This document shows, one piece after another, positions 1 to 6,174 of a DNA stretch of 6,448 nucleotides. The stretch comes from Coprothermobacter sp. (GTDB taxonomy: Bacteria > Coprothermobacterota > Coprothermobacteria > Coprothermobacterales > Coprothermobacteraceae): the NCBI GenBank assembly GCA_012842545.1, contig DUSQ01000070.1:1-6448 (forward strand), read 5' to 3'. The notes under the pieces are model-generated. The model was not told the origin of the DNA. It did no database searches and saw nothing but the letters and a program-made list of their open reading frames with translations. Position 1 is the stretch's first letter. Every line of letters starts with the position of its first letter. The position numbers and the translations under genes are program-made.

Positions 1-1004
1 GCTTGCAGGATTTCTTTTAGCAGATGCATGTTCCCTGCAATGACACCAGCACCACGAGCTACCGCAGTTAGCGGGTCCTCCACTGTGTGCACAGGCACGC
101 CAGTACGCTCACTGAGAAGTCGGTCCAGACCCTTGAGCAAAGACCCACCGCCTGTGAGATAAAAACCCGTTTCCATGATGTCCGCAATTAGTTCAGGTGG
201 TGTGGCCTCCAGTGTACCTTTCACTGCATCCACAATACTCCCCAGCAGTTCCTTCAGAGCATCTCGCACCGCATCTGAAGAAATTGTGATACGCTTTGGT
301 AAGCCGGTTAGTAAATCGCGACCTGTAACCTCCATCTGCATCTTTTCCATGGGATATGCGGATCCAATGTTTATTTTTATCATTTCAGCAGTTCTTTCAC
401 CTATGAACAAGTTGTATTCACTTTTCACGAACTCGATAATTCTTTCAGTGAAAGCATCTCCTGCTACTGGAACTGATTTCCAAGAAACTAAGCCACCCAA
501 AGAGATTACTGCAGCTTCGGTGGTTCCACCTCCCACGTCCACAATCATGTTTCCTCTGGGCTCAGTAATGGGAAGACCAGCGCCCACAGCTGCTGCCAAT
601 GGCTCCTGAACCACCCAAACGTCTCTGGCACCGGCGTTTCTGCATGCATCCTCCACGGCTCTTCGCTCCACGGGTGTGGCTCCCGTGGGCACACCGACGA
701 CCACACGAAGTCTTTGAGGGAATACAGAAAATCCCACATGCGCTTTTGCCTTGCTTATGAGGTACTTCACCATGATCTCTGTGGTGTAATCGTCGGCGAT
801 GACTCCGCTTTTGAGGGGTCTGATCACCACAATATTCTCAGGCGTTTTTCCAGCCATTTCAAAAGCCTCGTTACCCACTTTGAGAACTTTGTGAGTAACC
901 CGATCAAGACCAACTACGGAAGGTTCGCTAACCACGATACCTTTACCCTTAACAGCCACTAAACTGTTTGCAGTTCCCAGATCAATCCCAATATCTATTG
1001 GCAT
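1..1004 (-). CDS. mreB: Rod shape-determining protein MreB (3' end cut by window edge)
   Basis: Bacterial actin homologue that forms membrane-associated filaments guiding lateral cell-wall synthesis with MreC, MreD, RodA and PBP2. The 334 codons visible show the actin-fold nucleotide motifs in order: phosphate-1 loop GIDLGTANSLV (residues 6-16), the connect-1 segment QEPLAAAVGAGLP (133-145), phosphate-2 loop VDVGGGTTEAA (155-165) and adenosine motif LTGGGSLLKGL (283-293). IGERTAE (201-207) and the PPELIADI stretch (269-276) are also typical of MreB. The usual length is about 335-345 residues, so only a handful of C-terminal residues are missing; the frame is open at base 1. The ATG start is well fixed: it has AGGAGG eight bases upstream, and an in-frame TAG lies five codons before it with no other start codon between. 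The N-terminus is short, with the core strand beginning at residue 4. It is the last gene seen in the operon, 31 bases after the DUF4321-like gene. Identity is near certain; paralogues such as Mbl are less likely but not formally excluded. Confidence 0.96.
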   Translation of the reverse strand, partial: MPIDIGIDLGTANSLVAVKGKGIVVSEPSVVGLDRVTHKVLKVGNEAFEMAGKTPENIVVIRPLKSGVIADDYTTEIMVKYLISKAKAHVGFSVFPQRLRVVVGVPTGATPVERRAVEDACRNAGARDVWVVQEPLAAAVGAGLPITEPRGNMIVDVGGGTTEAAVISLGGLVSWKSVPVAGDAFTERIIEFVKSEYNLFIGERTAEMIKINIGSAYPMEKMQMEVTGRDLLTGLPKRITISSDAVRDALKELLGSIVDAVKGTLEATPPELIADIMETGFYLTGGGSLLKGLDRLLSERTGVPVHTVEDPLTAVARGAGVIAGNMHLLKEILQ

Positions 1005-1035
1005 AACTATGACCTCCTATTTTTCCAACCTGTTT
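1005..1035 (-). other. 31-base gap between the DUF4321-like gene and mreB
   Basis: This is the longest non-coding stretch in the window. It holds the mreB ribosome binding site and a short A-rich run. I see no hairpin followed by a T run that would terminate transcription, and there is little room for a promoter of its own, so mreB is probably cotranscribed with the upstream genes. Confidence 0.7.
1013..1018 (-). promoter_or_regulatory. Ribosome binding site of mreB
   Basis: A perfect AGGAGG lies eight bases before the mreB ATG (1002-1004) and decides that start, because the frame is closed by TAG at 1017-1019. It is the strongest and best isolated Shine-Dalgarno in the window and sits in the only true intergenic gap, so mreB may be translated independently of the genes before it. 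Confidence 0.9.
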
Positions 1036-1278
1036 TTACTGCACTAAATACACATAGAGCATGAACAGCACGCCCAGTAAAGACATGGCATTAATCCCCA
1101 AAGAAAGGCTGAATTGAGCACTCATGAAGCCCAGATTGAACGAAAAGGGACCTAATTGAAAGTTCCATGCATGATTAAAAAAAGGAATGTAGGTCCCAAG
1201 CAAGAAACCCAAATACGTCCCAAGAAACAAGCCTATCAAAATGCTCCAAACCAGTGGTAAAGTCGGCTTCCGTCTCAC
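1036..1278 (-). CDS. Small two-helix membrane protein, DUF4321-like
   Basis: An 80-residue protein of unknown function. A basic N-terminus (MRRK) is followed by a first hydrophobic helix at about residues 8-28 containing the glycine-spaced pattern GLFLGTYLGFLLG. A polar middle reads PFSFNLGFMS (44-53), and a second helix spans about 59-79 (LGINAMSLLGVLFMLYVYL). This layout, a glycine-rich first helix, a Leu-Gly loop and a closing LGxxNxxSLLG-type helix, matches the DUF4321 family as I remember it. Those proteins have similar length and lie near maf, radC and mreB in Clostridia. The chosen start is GTG at 1276-1278, because GGAGG (1285-1289) is six bases upstream. A TTG at 1282-1284 would add two residues but directly abuts the Shine-Dalgarno. 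The gene starts two bases after the radical SAM stop codon. A role in the cell envelope is only a guess from its position before mreB. Confidence 0.8.
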   Translation of the reverse strand: MRRKPTLPLVWSILIGLFLGTYLGFLLGTYIPFFNHAWNFQLGPFSFNLGFMSAQFSLSLGINAMSLLGVLFMLYVYLVQ

Positions 1279-1280
1279 CT

Positions 1281-2276
1281 TCAACCTCCAAATCTTCCAT
1301 AAATTTTATGCCCGCAGCGGGGACAACTACCTTGTTCAATGTAGCTCTTAACCACAGACAAGCCTTTTCTCTCAATTAAAAGATTACCACAATGGGGACA
1401 TACAGTATTTTCCATGCCTGGCACATTCACATTTCCCAAGTACACATACTCGAGCCCCTTTTCCAAAGCCATCTGACGTGCACTTACCAACAAGCTTACA
1501 GGAGTGGGGGGCACGTTTTGCAACTTGTACTGGGGAAAGAACCTCGTGAGGTGCCAAGGTATTTGCGCATTAACATTCTTGATAAAATCAGCCATGTATT
1601 CCAAATCACCATCATTTATGCCTGGCATCACATTGGTAACAATCTCTACATGTTTGCCACAGGAGGCTGCTTTCTCAATATTGCTTAAGATAACACGCGC
1701 TTTAACGTCAGGTGCAGCAAACTTGCCATAAGTTTCATCAGTGTAACCCTTGAGATCAATTCGAAAGACATCAATGACTGGTTCCCACAACTTGAACGTT
1801 TGCGCTGAATAATAACCGTTGGTAACTACCACCGTGAAAAGACCTTGCTCTTTTGCCAAACGGGCTCCTTCATACACGTATTCCGCCCAAACAGTGGGTT
1901 CATTGTAAGTCCAGGCTAACCCATCGCTAACACGCTCAGCCAACGCCACAAGCTCACTTGGTGTGATCCTTTGTAAGCCCCAGTGATAACTGTCCAAATC
2001 AGCGTGAGCAATCTCCCAGTTTTGGCAACCAATGCAGCGCATGTTGCAACCCAGCGTTCCCACGGATAGAACTGCTGATCCGGGAAAACAGTGGAAGACC
2101 GGTTTCTTCTCAATAGGGTCGTTTGCTATACTGCTCACAAGCTCGCTCACATCGCAAGACAACTCGTTTTCCTTCGCAGAACGAACACCGCAATATCCTC
2201 TACCAAGACTGAGGTTGCAAGCCCTGGGACAAGCTAAACAGAATAGCCCCTTGTTAGTTTTAATATAAAGCTTCAT
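1281..2276 (-). CDS. amrS: AmmeMemoRadiSam system radical SAM enzyme
   Basis: A 331-residue radical S-adenosylmethionine enzyme, likely cytosolic, of the PflA-like group that accompanies AMMECR1 and MEMO/LigB-like proteins. The SAM-binding 4Fe-4S motif is C77-x3-C81-x2-C84 within GTLGCNMRCIGCQNWEIA. The N-terminal Cys motif typical of this family is present: C13-x2-C16-x3-C20, then C29 in a GYCGVR context. TYNEPTVWAEY (123-133) and DVFRIDLKGYTDETY (169-183) are family hallmarks. The C-terminal GNVNVPGMENTVC leads into a zinc-ribbon-like pair, C293-x2-C296 and C318-x2-C321. Length and domain order are complete, with no break. The ATG overlaps the stop of the AMMECR1 gene by four bases (ATGA), with a weak GAGAAG five bases upstream, so translation is probably coupled. 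The substrate is not known to me; the partner genes suggest that AMMECR1 or LigB-like proteins, or their substrate, are modified. Sensitivity to oxygen is expected from the cluster. Confidence 0.94.
   Translation of the reverse strand: MKLYIKTNKGLFCLACPRACNLSLGRGYCGVRSAKENELSCDVSELVSSIANDPIEKKPVFHCFPGSAVLSVGTLGCNMRCIGCQNWEIAHADLDSYHWGLQRITPSELVALAERVSDGLAWTYNEPTVWAEYVYEGARLAKEQGLFTVVVTNGYYSAQTFKLWEPVIDVFRIDLKGYTDETYGKFAAPDVKARVILSNIEKAASCGKHVEIVTNVMPGINDGDLEYMADFIKNVNAQIPWHLTRFFPQYKLQNVPPTPVSLLVSARQMALEKGLEYVYLGNVNVPGMENTVCPHCGNLLIERKGLSVVKSYIEQGSCPRCGHKIYGRFGG
1285..1289 (-). promoter_or_regulatory. Ribosome binding site of the DUF4321-like gene
   Basis: GGAGG lies inside the last codons of the radical SAM gene (Gly-Gly-stop) and six bases before the GTG at 1276-1278. 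It favours GTG over the overlapping TTG at 1282-1284, which has no spacing at all, and suggests that ribosomes finishing the upstream gene restart here. Confidence 0.75.
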
Positions 2277-2812
2277 CTAAACTTCTCAGTACGGAACCTG
2301 TAGAGTATGACCGGTTCACTGCTACTTATACCGGCTTTTAACCGGCAAATCCTAATTTGATCTTGTACAGTGTCCACTCCTTCAATGTCAGGAAGAAGCA
2401 CTCCTTTACGTAGTGGCCTAATACTGGACTGCACAACTACACCGTACACTTTTGGGTCCAGCTCAGAAAGATCATCAACTTTTTCCAGAGGCCCCAACAC
2501 TTCCACAGTGTACTGCAGAAAGGGAAGCTCTGCAGCACTCACAGGTGGAAAACGTGGATCCTCAGTACCGGCAGCAATGGCATTGTTGATGATTTCCAAT
2601 GCCAAGTTATCATAAACTGGCTCAATGGTTCCAATACAACCACGCAATTCACCGTTTTCCATGAGCGTGACAAAACAACCAGCCTTTCGGCTAAAAAGTT
2701 CTGGCAAAGGTGCTGGAGCCAATATGACGTTACCTGTGAGCACAAACGTTTCCAAAGCTTTCTTAGCTAACTCCACATAAGGATGACGGCTTTCTTCAGA
2801 CATGGCGCTCAT
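2273..2812 (-). CDS. amrA: AMMECR1-domain protein (AmmeMemoRadiSam system protein A)
   Basis: A 179-residue stand-alone AMMECR1 domain, related to the human protein AMMECR1. The signature LRGCIG is at residues 56-61 after a short beta segment (GCFVTLMENGE). Other family features are EDPRFPPV (84-91), YTVEVLGPLE (101-110) and the PLRKGVLLPDIEG stretch (133-145), then a closing YRFRTEKF. The catalytic activity, if any, is not established to my knowledge; Cys59 of LRGCIG is the obvious candidate residue. The first ATG (2810-2812) overlaps the stop of the LigB-like gene by four bases. A second in-frame ATG at 2801-2803, with GGTGA nine bases upstream, gives a start MSEESRHPYVELAKKALE that looks more like the family N-terminus, so the true protein may be 176 residues. 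The domain is uninterrupted. Its tight linkage to the LigB-like and radical SAM genes identifies it as part of that system. Confidence 0.93.
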   Translation of the reverse strand: MSAMSEESRHPYVELAKKALETFVLTGNVILAPAPLPELFSRKAGCFVTLMENGELRGCIGTIEPVYDNLALEIINNAIAAGTEDPRFPPVSAAELPFLQYTVEVLGPLEKVDDLSELDPKVYGVVVQSSIRPLRKGVLLPDIEGVDTVQDQIRICRLKAGISSSEPVILYRFRTEKFR

Positions 2813-3573
2813 TCACCCGATTCTTTCACCACTGCCACAGCATAGCCCACACCGAAAGGTCCTTCGTAGCTGAGCACGTCACTCTTAGCTTGGGGGCCCA
2901 TGAAACCGAAAAGTGTGGCAATGGACCAGTAACCGCACTCACCAGCCAAATCCCTAAAGTCCTCAAGCAGCAAGTAGCGATCCAATGACCAATCTCTAAC
3001 TGCTTCAATCAGTTTTGAGTCGAACAATTTAGCATCAGGATGATAACCCGCAGGCGCATCAGGAAGAAGCCTGTGGCTAAGATCCCCCGATGCAATGAAG
3101 AGAACCCTTCTGTTTTCAAAAAGTCGTCTCATGCAAGAGCCAAAAGCAATGTAACCGTTAGTAGGTAGCGAGAATGCATAACCCATGATAACCAAAGGCG
3201 AGTTGGGCCTCAAGTAGTAAAGAGGCACCATGGAACCGTGATCCATGAGTCCATACCGGACAGCTGATGCCCCGCATTCTCGCAGAGCATAAGCGTCATC
3301 AGCAGAACAGTCGTACCGCATGTTCACCTGAGGAGCGCCGAAGTCCCCAAAATCACCTGTGTACTTATCTGTGACCTGTACTGGTATCTTTTCACCATTC
3401 AGAGCCACTGCGTGAGGTGACATTATTAGCGTAAGCTCGGGATCAAATCTCTCCACCTCCGACGCAGCCAATTTAAGTGCGTCAATGGTTTTCTGCACTT
3501 TTTTTGTTTCCATGCCGCCTATGTCAGGAATGATGATAGGCGGATGACAAGAAATGATGCCCAACACAGGCAT
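2809..3573 (-). CDS. amrB: LigB/MEMO-like class III extradiol dioxygenase-family protein (AmmeMemoRadiSam partner)
   Basis: A 254-residue protein of the LigB/MEMO superfamily (class III extradiol dioxygenase fold). Motifs in order are ISCHPPIIIPDIGG (7-20), SPHAVAL (52-58), GDFGAPQV (76-83), MDHGSMVPLYYL (110-121), IASGDLSHRL (160-169), AGECGYWSIATLFG (210-223) and SYEGPFGVGYAVA (235-247). By analogy with LigB, His10, His54 and Glu212 would bind the metal and His167 would be the catalytic base; His112 is also invariant-looking. So the metal site appears intact, unlike a purely degenerate MEMO. Known members of this type ring-cleave catechols, but next to AMMECR1 and radical SAM genes the substrate is unknown, and a catabolic ring-cleavage role is not supported by any neighbour. 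The gene starts three bases after the valS stop with a G-rich run (GGGGGG) as ribosome binding site, and overlaps the AMMECR1 gene by four bases. The sequence is closer to the LigB-type half of clostridial LigB-AMMECR1 fusions, as I recall them, than to classical MEMO1; the amrB symbol is given by role. Confidence 0.88.
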   Translation of the reverse strand: MPVLGIISCHPPIIIPDIGGMETKKVQKTIDALKLAASEVERFDPELTLIMSPHAVALNGEKIPVQVTDKYTGDFGDFGAPQVNMRYDCSADDAYALRECGASAVRYGLMDHGSMVPLYYLRPNSPLVIMGYAFSLPTNGYIAFGSCMRRLFENRRVLFIASGDLSHRLLPDAPAGYHPDAKLFDSKLIEAVRDWSLDRYLLLEDFRDLAGECGYWSIATLFGFMGPQAKSDVLSYEGPFGVGYAVAVVKESGE

Positions 3574-3576
3574 GAC

Positions 3577-6174
3577 TCATCCCCCCAATTCACTCAATCT
3601 CTTTAACACATTGCTGAGTGATTCTTCAAGCGCTTTACGCTCTTCCCTTTGTTTCTCCACAACCTCCTGAGGAGCCTTCTTGATGAACGCCTCATTCTGG
3701 AGCCTCTTATCATAAACAGCTATGCGGCTTTCAAGATCAGCTTGCTGCTTTTGCAATCGTTTTCTTTCCTTATCAATATCCACGAGGCCTTCCAAGGGAA
3801 CAAAGAACACCGTATTACCTACGACCACGCTGTACGCATTCGGTACCGTCTTAGATGTGTGCTTAATTTCTTCTACACGTGCAAGGAATTCAATGTAGGG
3901 GAAAAACTCTTCCCACTCCCCCATTTCTCCCTGTAAAAAGATGTTCGTTATTCTTTGACTGGGTTTCAAGCCCAGCTCGGCACGAAGATTCCTCAGGCCC
4001 CTAACAGCTTCTTTCATTGTGGCAACCCTGTCCATGGCTTCCTGGTCGATCATACTCTCACTTAGCTCTGGCCAAACCTCTTCAACCAAGTAACTCTCAT
4101 GCCCCATTCGATCCCAGATTTCTTGTGTCACAAAAGGCAAGAAAGGATGGAATAACTTTAGAGACTGTTCCAAAACCTGTTTGAGCGTCCAGTAGGTGCT
4201 GTAGCTTGGATCCACCTTTGACATCTCAATGTACCAATCACAGTATTCGCCCCAGTAGAAGCTCTCAATTTCTCTCAGAGCTGAACCAAAATCGTAAGCA
4301 TCAAAACACTCATTAACAAATTTCTTTGTTTGCTCCAACCTGCTTAGTATATAGCGATCAGCTCTGCTAAACTGTTCCGGAGCTGTGTCCAGCTGCTTTC
4401 CTTCCAATACGCTCAAGACGTAGCGCGCCGAGTTCCATATCTTATTTGTGAGATTCTTACCGTGCTCTACTCTGGATTCTGAGAAATTTACATCCTGTCC
4501 ACCCAAACTCATAGCCGATACTAAAGCATAACGAAGCGCATCAGCACTGTATTCATCGATCATATCCATGGGGTCAACAGTGTTTCCCTTTGATTTGCTC
4601 ATCTTCTGCCCATGTTCATCTAAAACAAGACCGTGCAGAAACACCTGCTTAAAAGGAACTTGTTCCGTTAATGTGGTTGCCATGAAAATCATTCGAGCGA
4701 CCCAGAAAAACAAAATATCGTAACCAGTTATGAGCAGTGATGTGGGGTAGTAATATTTCAAATCCTCGGTCTCTTCAGGCCATCCGAACACCTCGAATGG
4801 CCACAGGGAAGAGCTAAACCACGTGTCCAAAACGTCCTCCTCTTGCTTCACAGAACCACCGCATTTTGGACATTTTTCCACGGTCTCTTCTTCACTGGCA
4901 AATACGTGTCCACATTCTTCGCAGGTAAAAACAGGGATACGGTGTCCCCACCAAATTTGCCTGGATATGCACCAATCACGTATGTTGTCCATCCAATCTT
5001 GATATACTTTTACCCAGCGTTCTGGAATGATCTGTACCTCGCCTGTTTCTACCACATGCTTTGCTTTCTCAGCCATGGCTGTCAATTTAACAAACCACTG
5101 GTCAGAAATCATGGGTTCTACCACGGTGTGGCAACGCTGACAGTGGCCCACGGCATGTCTGTAGGGTTCCACCTTTTCAAGGTAGCCCTGCTCTTCAAGC
5201 CTTCGCACGATCTGCTTGCGAGCCTCAAATCGGTCCATACCGCTGAAGGAGCCAGCTTCCTCAGTCATTGAACCGTCCAATCCGATGACCTGAATCGGCT
5301 CCAGGTTATGTCTTTGTCCTATATCAAAGTCCGTGGGATCATGTGCTGGCGTAACTTTAACTGCACCAGTGCCAAACTCAGGATCCACACTTTCATCGGC
5401 AACGATGGGTATTCTTCTTCCAACCAGTGGCAGAATCACATTCTTACCCACAACGCTCTTATAGCGCTCATCCTCGGGGTGAACTGCTATGGCCGTATCA
5501 CCTAACATGGTTTCTGGACGCGTCGTTGCCACAACAATGAAACCTTTCTGATCTTCAAAGGGATATCTTATGAACCACAAATGCGAGTCTTCCTCTTCAT
5601 ACGTTACTTCCAAGTCCGATATGGCCGTTCCACAACGAGGACACCAGTTTATCATGTAGTGCCCCTTATAAATGAGACCTCTATCAAAGAGCTCCTTAAA
5701 AGCTCGCCGTACTGCTCTGGCACATACAGAATCCATGGTAAAACGCAGACGATCCCAATCCACTCCACAGCCCAAGCGCGTTATCTGGTCTAAAATAGTA
5801 TTTCCATAACGCTCTTTCCATTCCCAGACTTTTTCCAAGAATGCCTCACGACCCAGGTCTTGACGACGAATACCTTGCTGAAGTAGAGCCCTTTCCACAA
5901 CATTTTGAGTTGCTATGCCAGCATGATCGGTGCCTGGAACCCAGCAAACATTGAAGCCGTTCATCTTCTTGTAACGAACGATGGCATCTTGCAGCGACAA
6001 GTCCAAGGCATGGCCAATGTGCAGTGAGCCAGTCACGTTCGGAGGAGGTATCACAATGCTAAAACGTGGTTTACTTTCGTCAATCTGGCTATGGAAAACC
6101 TTATCTTCCTTCCATTTTTTTGCCCACTTAAGTTCGGCAGTGGCATCGTACTGTGCTTCCAATCTTTCATTCAT
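3577..6174 (-). CDS. valS: Valyl-tRNA synthetase
   Basis: Class I aminoacyl-tRNA synthetase that charges tRNA-Val with valine in the cytosol. The 865 residues match the usual 860-950. PPPNVTGSLHIGHAL (43-57) holds the HIGH motif at 52-55, and GTDHAGIATQ (81-90) follows. The CP1 editing domain at about 190-345, which hydrolyses threonyl-tRNA-Val, carries TTRPETMLGDTA (217-228) and GTGAVKVTPAHDPTDF (268-283). RQIWWGHRIPVF (405-416) and DVLDTWFSSSLWPF (447-460) are next, and KMSKSKGN is at 524-531. Cys pairs at 178/181, 345/348, 418/421 and 435/438 are zinc-ribbon candidates. The anticodon-binding helical domain spans about 600-740. The C-terminal arm, about 798-865, is rich in Lys, Glu and Leu and should form the tRNA-contacting coiled coil. 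ValS rather than IleS follows from the short length, the C-terminal coiled coil and the family-specific DVNFSESRVEHGKN. The ATG overlaps the rdgB stop by eight bases, leaving no room for a T-box leader directly upstream. Confidence 0.98.
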   Translation of the reverse strand: MNERLEAQYDATAELKWAKKWKEDKVFHSQIDESKPRFSIVIPPPNVTGSLHIGHALDLSLQDAIVRYKKMNGFNVCWVPGTDHAGIATQNVVERALLQQGIRRQDLGREAFLEKVWEWKERYGNTILDQITRLGCGVDWDRLRFTMDSVCARAVRRAFKELFDRGLIYKGHYMINWCPRCGTAISDLEVTYEEEDSHLWFIRYPFEDQKGFIVVATTRPETMLGDTAIAVHPEDERYKSVVGKNVILPLVGRRIPIVADESVDPEFGTGAVKVTPAHDPTDFDIGQRHNLEPIQVIGLDGSMTEEAGSFSGMDRFEARKQIVRRLEEQGYLEKVEPYRHAVGHCQRCHTVVEPMISDQWFVKLTAMAEKAKHVVETGEVQIIPERWVKVYQDWMDNIRDWCISRQIWWGHRIPVFTCEECGHVFASEEETVEKCPKCGGSVKQEEDVLDTWFSSSLWPFEVFGWPEETEDLKYYYPTSLLITGYDILFFWVARMIFMATTLTEQVPFKQVFLHGLVLDEHGQKMSKSKGNTVDPMDMIDEYSADALRYALVSAMSLGGQDVNFSESRVEHGKNLTNKIWNSARYVLSVLEGKQLDTAPEQFSRADRYILSRLEQTKKFVNECFDAYDFGSALREIESFYWGEYCDWYIEMSKVDPSYSTYWTLKQVLEQSLKLFHPFLPFVTQEIWDRMGHESYLVEEVWPELSESMIDQEAMDRVATMKEAVRGLRNLRAELGLKPSQRITNIFLQGEMGEWEEFFPYIEFLARVEEIKHTSKTVPNAYSVVVGNTVFFVPLEGLVDIDKERKRLQKQQADLESRIAVYDKRLQNEAFIKKAPQEVVEKQREERKALEESLSNVLKRLSELGG

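Noticed and set aside
175..609. Plus-strand open frame of 144 codons
   Set aside because: It lies wholly antisense to mreB, whose protein is clearly conserved. The translation is Ser/Pro-rich low complexity with no recognisable domain, as expected from an antisense frame.
1005..1035. A separate promoter or terminator before mreB
   Set aside because: The gap is only 31 bases, I find no hairpin with a T run, and no convincing -35/-10 pair with correct spacing fits in it. A promoter inside the upstream gene cannot be excluded by eye.
2809..2812. A frameshift that splits a LigB-AMMECR1 fusion protein
   Set aside because: The first gene ends after the complete GVGYAVAVV strand with a normal short tail and the second begins with a family-like start; a clean ATGA overlap is a normal two-gene arrangement, and both domains are intact. 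A sequencing error is not needed to explain it.
2809..3573. Aromatic-ring-cleaving dioxygenase in a catabolic pathway
   Set aside because: The fold and ligands fit, but no LigA-type subunit or degradation gene is present, and the AMMECR1 and radical SAM neighbours define a different system.
4843..5271. Plus-strand open frame of 142 codons
   Set aside because: It lies inside valS on the opposite strand, opposite conserved zinc-ribbon and catalytic-domain codons. It shows no domain or ribosome binding site and is taken as a chance open frame.
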